The notes under the pieces are model-generated. The model was not told where the DNA came from and searched no databases. It was given only the letters and a program-made list of their open reading frames with translations. Below are positions 28,859-32,783 of a stretch of DNA of 32,783 bases, piece by piece; within the stretch, counting starts at the first letter, position 1, and every line of letters starts with the position of its first letter. The position numbers and the translations under genes were made by a program. Source of the DNA: an uncultured Ruminococcus sp. (GTDB lineage Bacteria > Bacillota > Clostridia > Lachnospirales > Lachnospiraceae); NCBI GenBank assembly GCA_946494335.1, contig CAMMBV010000042.1, positions 1 to 32,783 of the forward strand. Reading direction: 5' to 3'.

Positions 28859-30193
28859 TCAGTCCTTCCTGGCATTGACAAATCTCGTATATTCCGGCAT
28901 CCACACCAGATTCACCGTTCCGATGGGGCCGTTTCTCTGTTTGGCAATGATAATCTCTGCCATGTTCTTGTTTTCGGTATCCTTGTGATAATAATCATCC
29001 CGGTAGATAAACATCACCACGTCGGCGTCCTGCTCGATGGCTCCGGACTCACGCAGGTCGGAAAGCATGGGGCGCTTGTCATCCCTCTTTTCCACCGCGC
29101 GGCTCAGCTGCGACAGGGCCACCACCGGCACGTTCAGCTCCCTGGCCACGCCCTTTAAGGCTCTCGAAATATCAGAAATCTCCTGCTGCCGGGAATCGCT
29201 TCCTCTGCCGCTTCCCGTCATCAGCTGCAGGTAGTCGATAATCACCACATCCAATCCCTGCTCCAGCTTGAACTTTCTGCACTTGGAGCGCAGCTCGGAA
29301 ATGGAAATACCGGGAGTATCGTCGATGATCAGCCGGGAATTTCCAATAATTCCCGCGCCCTCGATCAGCTTCGCCCAGTCTTCATCCTGCAGATTTCCCG
29401 TCCGGATACTCTGGGAATCCACCTTGGATTCCAGGGCAAACAGACGGTTCACCAGCTGCTCCTTGCTCATCTCCAGACTGAAGATGGCCACCGACCGGTC
29501 TTTCCGGAACGCCATATACTGGGCCATATTCAGCACAAACGCCGTCTTTCCCATGGACGGCCTGGCCGCCACCAGAATCAGGTCGGAGGGCTGCAGGCCG
29601 GAGGTTTTATAGTCCAGGTCCACAAAACCCGTGGGGATTCCCGTCACCGTGCCTTTGGTCTGGGAAGCCTTCTCAATGGTATTCAGAGCGTTCAGCACCA
29701 CCTGGCGGATGGGTACGGTATCGCCGGAATTCCGCTTCTGCAGAAGCTGAAACATCCGTTTCTCCGTATCCTCCAGGATATCCTCCACCCGCTCCTTGCT
29801 GAGATAACAGGTGTTGGCGATGTCCTCATTGAGCTTGATCAGCTTTCTCAGCATGGCCTTCTCGCTGACGATGTTGGCATAATAACGGATATTGGCGGAG
29901 GTGGGCACCGCATCCAGAAGATCGCGGATAAATTCCACACTGTATACTTCCGGAGGTACATCCTTCTCCTTGAGCCGGTCCGGCAGAGTCACCAGATCCA
30001 CCGGCTTTCCCTCGTTGAACAGCTCCACCATGGCGTCAAACACCACTCCCAGCTGCTGCTGATAAAAATCCTCACCGGAAAGCAGCTCCGACGCCGCCAG
30101 GATGGCATCCCGGCTCATGATCATACATCCGATCACGGACCGCTCCGCCTCCTCGCTGTGGGGCAGAATTCTCTTTATCAGCGCTTCTTCCAC
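28859..30193 (-). CDS. dnaB: Replicative DNA helicase DnaB
   Basis: This 444-residue hexameric helicase unwinds DNA at the chromosomal fork. The N-terminal domain begins LPHSEEAERSVIGCMI (about 10-25). Walker A is ARPSMGKTAF (about 210-219), Walker B-like VVIIDYLQLMTG lies at about 311-322, and FSLEMSKEQL and SQLSRAVEKR are further family motifs. Length is normal and no intein interrupts the ATP site. It starts with GTG after TAGGAGG and lies 13 bases after rplI, the usual Firmicute order. Confidence 0.96.
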   Translation of the reverse strand: MEEALIKRILPHSEEAERSVIGCMIMSRDAILAASELLSGEDFYQQQLGVVFDAMVELFNEGKPVDLVTLPDRLKEKDVPPEVYSVEFIRDLLDAVPTSANIRYYANIVSEKAMLRKLIKLNEDIANTCYLSKERVEDILEDTEKRMFQLLQKRNSGDTVPIRQVVLNALNTIEKASQTKGTVTGIPTGFVDLDYKTSGLQPSDLILVAARPSMGKTAFVLNMAQYMAFRKDRSVAIFSLEMSKEQLVNRLFALESKVDSQSIRTGNLQDEDWAKLIEGAGIIGNSRLIIDDTPGISISELRSKCRKFKLEQGLDVVIIDYLQLMTGSGRGSDSRQQEISDISRALKGVARELNVPVVALSQLSRAVEKRDDKRPMLSDLRESGAIEQDADVVMFIYRDDYYHKDTENKNMAEIIIAKQRNGPIGTVNLVWMPEYTRFVNARKD

Positions 30194-30206
30194 GGCACTC
30201 TTCCTC

Positions 30207-30653
30207 CTAAGCTTCCTTTACAACCACCTTCAGTTCTCCCGTCACCTTTGGATGCAGACGAATGGGAACCATGGTAGTCCCCAGCTCTTTAATGGGGCTG
30301 GAAAGATTCATCTTTTTCTTGTCGATATCATAACCCAGCTGGCTCTTGGCAGCCTCGGCAATTTCCTTGGTGGAAATGGAACCGAATGTTCTTCCGCCTT
30401 CGCCCACCCGGATGGTCACCGTCACCTGTTTGTCCTTCAGCTCCTCGGCAAAAGCACGGGCCGCCTCCAGATTTTCCTGAGCCACCTTATCCTCATGGGC
30501 TTTTTTCAGCTTCAGGTCATTCATATTTTTGGGGGTTGCCTCCACGCCCAGCTTTTTAGGCAGCAGCATGTTCCGGGCATAGCCGTCGCTTACGTTGACG
30601 ATCTGCCCTTTTTTCCCCAGTGCCTTTACATCTTCCAGCAAAATAACTTTCAT
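30207..30653 (-). CDS. rplI: 50S ribosomal protein L9
   Basis: This 148-residue protein begins [20 protein letters not shown], with [20 protein letters not shown], the standard bL9 N-terminal domain. A central helix and the C-terminal domain ([14 protein letters not shown] in type) follow. It binds 23S rRNA. The ribosome site AAGGAGA lies in the last codons of gdpP, and the genes are separated by two bases, so translation is coupled. Confidence 0.96.
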   Translation of the reverse strand: MKVILLEDVKALGKKGQIVNVSDGYARNMLLPKKLGVEATPKNMNDLKLKKAHEDKVAQENLEAARAFAEELKDKQVTVTIRVGEGGRTFGSISTKEIAEAAKSQLGYDIDKKKMNLSSPIKELGTTMVPIRLHPKVTGELKVVVKEA

Positions 30654-30655
30654 GT

Positions 30656-32701
30656 CTATATATCTCCTTCATCCAACATTTTCTGCAATGTCTGTTTCAA
30701 TGTATCTTTGGCCTCTTCGATACTGTAATGTTCCAGCTGCGCGCCGGCAATGTTCAAATGGCCGCCGCCGCCCAGCCGTTCCATGATGATCTGTACATTA
30801 ACTTCATCAATGGATCTGGCGCTGATATAAATGGTATTCCGGTAATCTGTCAGCACAAAGGACGCCTTCACGCCCACCACGTTCAGCAGCTCATTGGCCG
30901 CCTGGGCTCCCACCACCGTGGGGCTGTCCAGTCCCTCGCTGGGGCAGACGGAAATGGCGTAATGGTTCCGGAACAACTCCGCGTTCCGGATGGCCTCTCC
31001 CTTGGCCCGGTAGTCCTCCACATTTTCCCGGAACATCTTGCGCACTCTGGTCACATCCGCGCCGCACCGGCGCAGGAACGCGGCCGCCTCAAAGGTACGC
31101 ACGCCGGTCTTGGTCATAAAGTTGTTGGTGTCGATCATGATACCTGCGTAAATACTGTCCGCCTCAATATTCCGGATCCGGATGCCGTCAGAGAAGTATT
31201 GCAGAATCTCCGCCACCATCTCGCAGGCCGAGGAGGCGTATGGTTCAATATAGGACAGCACCGCATTCTGGATCACATCGCGGCCCTGCCGGTGATGATC
31301 CAGCACCACAATGGTACGGGTCATGGACAGCAGCTCCTCACACTCCGTATAACTGGGGCGGTTCACATCCACAACCACCACCACCGTATTGTCATCTACC
31401 AGTTCTTTTGCCTCATGGCTGTTGACAAACATCCGGGAATCATATTCCTGGCTGTGAAGAAAACCGTCCATCAGAAGCCGTATGGATGGCGTGGGCGTGT
31501 TGATGACAATATAAGCCCGCTTGTCCAGAGTTTTGGCCGCCCGGTAAATACCGATGGCAGCTCCGAAACTGTCCACGTCGGTGATCTTATGCCCCATCAC
31601 CACCACTTTATCCTTGCTGCTCATGAACTCTTTCAGTGCATGGGCTTTCACGCGGGCCTTCACCCTGGTGGTTTTCTCCATCATCTGAGATTTCCCGCCA
31701 AAGTAGGTGATATTGTTTCCATCCTTGATTACTACCTGATCGCCGCCCCTTCCCAGAGCCAGCTCAATGGCGATTCTGGCATACTCGGAAGTGTGGGCAT
31801 AGGTATCCGCGTTCATCCCGATACCGATGCTGATGGTCACCGCCATCTCATTTCCAATATTGACGGTTTTCACTTCCTCAAGAATATTGAACTTCTTCTC
31901 CTTCAGCAGATCCAGCGATTTCTTCCGCATCACCAGGAAATATTTGTCCTTTTCCAGGCGTTTGACCACTCCGTCGATGCTGGAGAAATATTTATTGATC
32001 TTCCGGTCGATCAGAGCCACCAGCAGGGAACTGCGGACTTCCTCAATGCTCTCCAGCGCCTCTTCATAATTATCCAGATACAAAAGGCCGGTCACCAGCT
32101 GCTCTTCTTCGTTGCGGCGGATATAGGTGTTCAGCTCCGTCTCATCAAACATATAGAGACTGATCAGATAACTGCGGTTCTCCTCCGCTCCTACCATTTC
32201 TGATGCTTCCAGCAGTTCCCGGATCTCCACCCGGCGCAGATTCACCCGGAAATCATGTTCTTTGTAAAATACATCCACATCCCGGATCTCGTCCTGCATG
32301 GGCAGCTTATCCGTCGTAATTTCAGGGAAAATATTTCCCACAAATTTCCGGTAACGACGATCCTTCTCTGTCAGCGCCTGAAATTCATCATTCATCCACA
32401 GCAATTTGCCGTCCGCATCCAGCAGCGCGCAGGGAAGCGCGAAATCCCGCATCAGATTCTTCTGCACCTGACCGTACTGGGTTGCGAAAGAAATCAAATC
32501 ATTCAGTATGGCAGATCTGGCATGAAAATACAAAAGCACCGCCGCAGCCGCATAGACAGCCGTGAAAATCGTCGCCACAGCTCCCGCCTTCACACTCACC
32601 ATGTAAATCACCGGATTCATAATCACCAGAAGAATGGTGAGAATCAACGGCCAGCGCATATAGACCTTCAGCTGTCCTTTTAACTTAATTCTTTCTTTCA
32701 T
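30656..32701 (-). CDS. gdpP: Cyclic-di-AMP phosphodiesterase GdpP
   Basis: This 681-residue membrane protein hydrolyses c-di-AMP and so affects wall and osmotic homeostasis. It has two N-terminal membrane segments (about 15-60), a PAS-like domain (about 75-165) and a degenerate GGDEF domain (about 200-335, without an intact GGDEF). The DHH domain has [13 protein letters not shown] (about 370-382) and VLDHHRQG (about 466-473). The C-terminal DHHA1 domain has [15 protein letters not shown] 32701 is preferred because AGGG lies eight bases upstream. The same frame stays open to the right edge of the window, so a longer start cannot be excluded by a stop codon. Confidence 0.93.
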   Translation of the reverse strand: MKERIKLKGQLKVYMRWPLILTILLVIMNPVIYMVSVKAGAVATIFTAVYAAAAVLLYFHARSAILNDLISFATQYGQVQKNLMRDFALPCALLDADGKLLWMNDEFQALTEKDRRYRKFVGNIFPEITTDKLPMQDEIRDVDVFYKEHDFRVNLRRVEIRELLEASEMVGAEENRSYLISLYMFDETELNTYIRRNEEEQLVTGLLYLDNYEEALESIEEVRSSLLVALIDRKINKYFSSIDGVVKRLEKDKYFLVMRKKSLDLLKEKKFNILEEVKTVNIGNEMAVTISIGIGMNADTYAHTSEYARIAIELALGRGGDQVVIKDGNNITYFGGKSQMMEKTTRVKARVKAHALKEFMSSKDKVVVMGHKITDVDSFGAAIGIYRAAKTLDKRAYIVINTPTPSIRLLMDGFLHSQEYDSRMFVNSHEAKELVDDNTVVVVVDVNRPSYTECEELLSMTRTIVVLDHHRQGRDVIQNAVLSYIEPYASSACEMVAEILQYFSDGIRIRNIEADSIYAGIMIDTNNFMTKTGVRTFEAAAFLRRCGADVTRVRKMFRENVEDYRAKGEAIRNAELFRNHYAISVCPSEGLDSPTVVGAQAANELLNVVGVKASFVLTDYRNTIYISARSIDEVNVQIIMERLGGGGHLNIAGAQLEHYSIEEAKDTLKQTLQKMLDEGDI

Positions 32702-32748
32702 AATTTCTACCCTGTTTCTCACAATCTGTAACAGCCGCTCTGCGGCTA

Positions 32749-32783
32749 TTATCTCATGCTCCTCCGGATCATTTGGCCTCCGG
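32749..32783 (-). CDS. 3' end of an unidentified gene upstream of gdpP (partial)
   Basis: The last 35 bases contain a minus-strand frame ending GGQMIRRSMR then TAA. It is cut by the window edge. In related genomes a DUF2232 (YybS-type) membrane protein often precedes gdpP, but ten residues cannot show this. Confidence 0.25.
   Translation of the reverse strand, partial: GGQMIRRSMR

Noticed and set aside
28050-28988. 312-residue plus-strand open frame rich in Phe and Pro
   Set aside because: It lies opposite the Lys/Glu-rich tail of the MerR-type protein and the dnaB end. The composition is explained by that tail.
30728-32203. 491-residue plus-strand open frame rich in His and Gln
   Set aside because: It is the antisense shadow of gdpP, which has intact DHH and DHHA1 motifs. 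Composition is typical of a reverse-frame artefact.

Overview
The window suggests a gut-type Clostridia genome, most likely Lachnospiraceae. On its right it carries a chromosomal core, and on its left most of one arm of an integrative conjugative element or conjugative plasmid. The host assignment rests on the gdpP-rplI-dnaB run, a two-[4Fe-4S] ferredoxin, a MecA adaptor, AGGAGG ribosome sites and a PKTGD-type sorting signal. It is an inference from gene content, not a database match.

Right part, about 22.3-32.8 kb (core). On the minus strand, from right to left: the tail of an unidentified gene, gdpP (c-di-AMP phosphodiesterase), rplI, dnaB, a MerR-type regulator with a long basic tail, a DUF1858 protein, a small hypothetical protein, a GH18-type wall hydrolase, a DivIVA-like coiled-coil protein and a CwlD-type amidase. 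A 56-residue ferredoxin and mecA lie on the plus strand. Most units have recognisable promoters and terminators.

Junction, about 22.27 kb. The amidase matches its family up to the catalytic Glu of its IVE motif. It then switches to 12 unrelated residues and a stop. I read this as the element's right-hand attachment junction inside cwlD.

Left part, 1-22.27 kb (mobile element, nearly all minus strand). Next to the junction is a small leader or terminator unit, then a maintenance module: DUF6075-like gene, parA, parB, a RepA_N-type initiator with iteron-like repeats inside the gene, and a sigma-like small protein. Next come a small membrane gene and an ArdC-type antirestriction gene. Then follows a surface-fibre module: two SipW/TasA-type secreted subunits, a third one fused to an RPKTG sorting signal, a dedicated ER-type signal peptidase and a large thioester/Cna-B adhesin. 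With no strand change this runs into the type IV secretion genes: a VirB2/Maff2-like pilin, a VirB6/TrbL-like protein, PrgI, a VirB4 ATPase, a CwlT-like wall hydrolase and a membrane-anchored hypothetical protein. Beyond these lie an oppositely oriented antitoxin + AAA/DUF234 ATPase insert, a small coiled-coil gene and a two-gene phage-like lysin operon.

Relaxase, coupling protein and integrase were not seen and are presumably left of position 1. The most interesting system is the combined TasA-like fibre, thioester adhesin and conjugation operon. It looks like a dedicated surface apparatus for donor-recipient contact.
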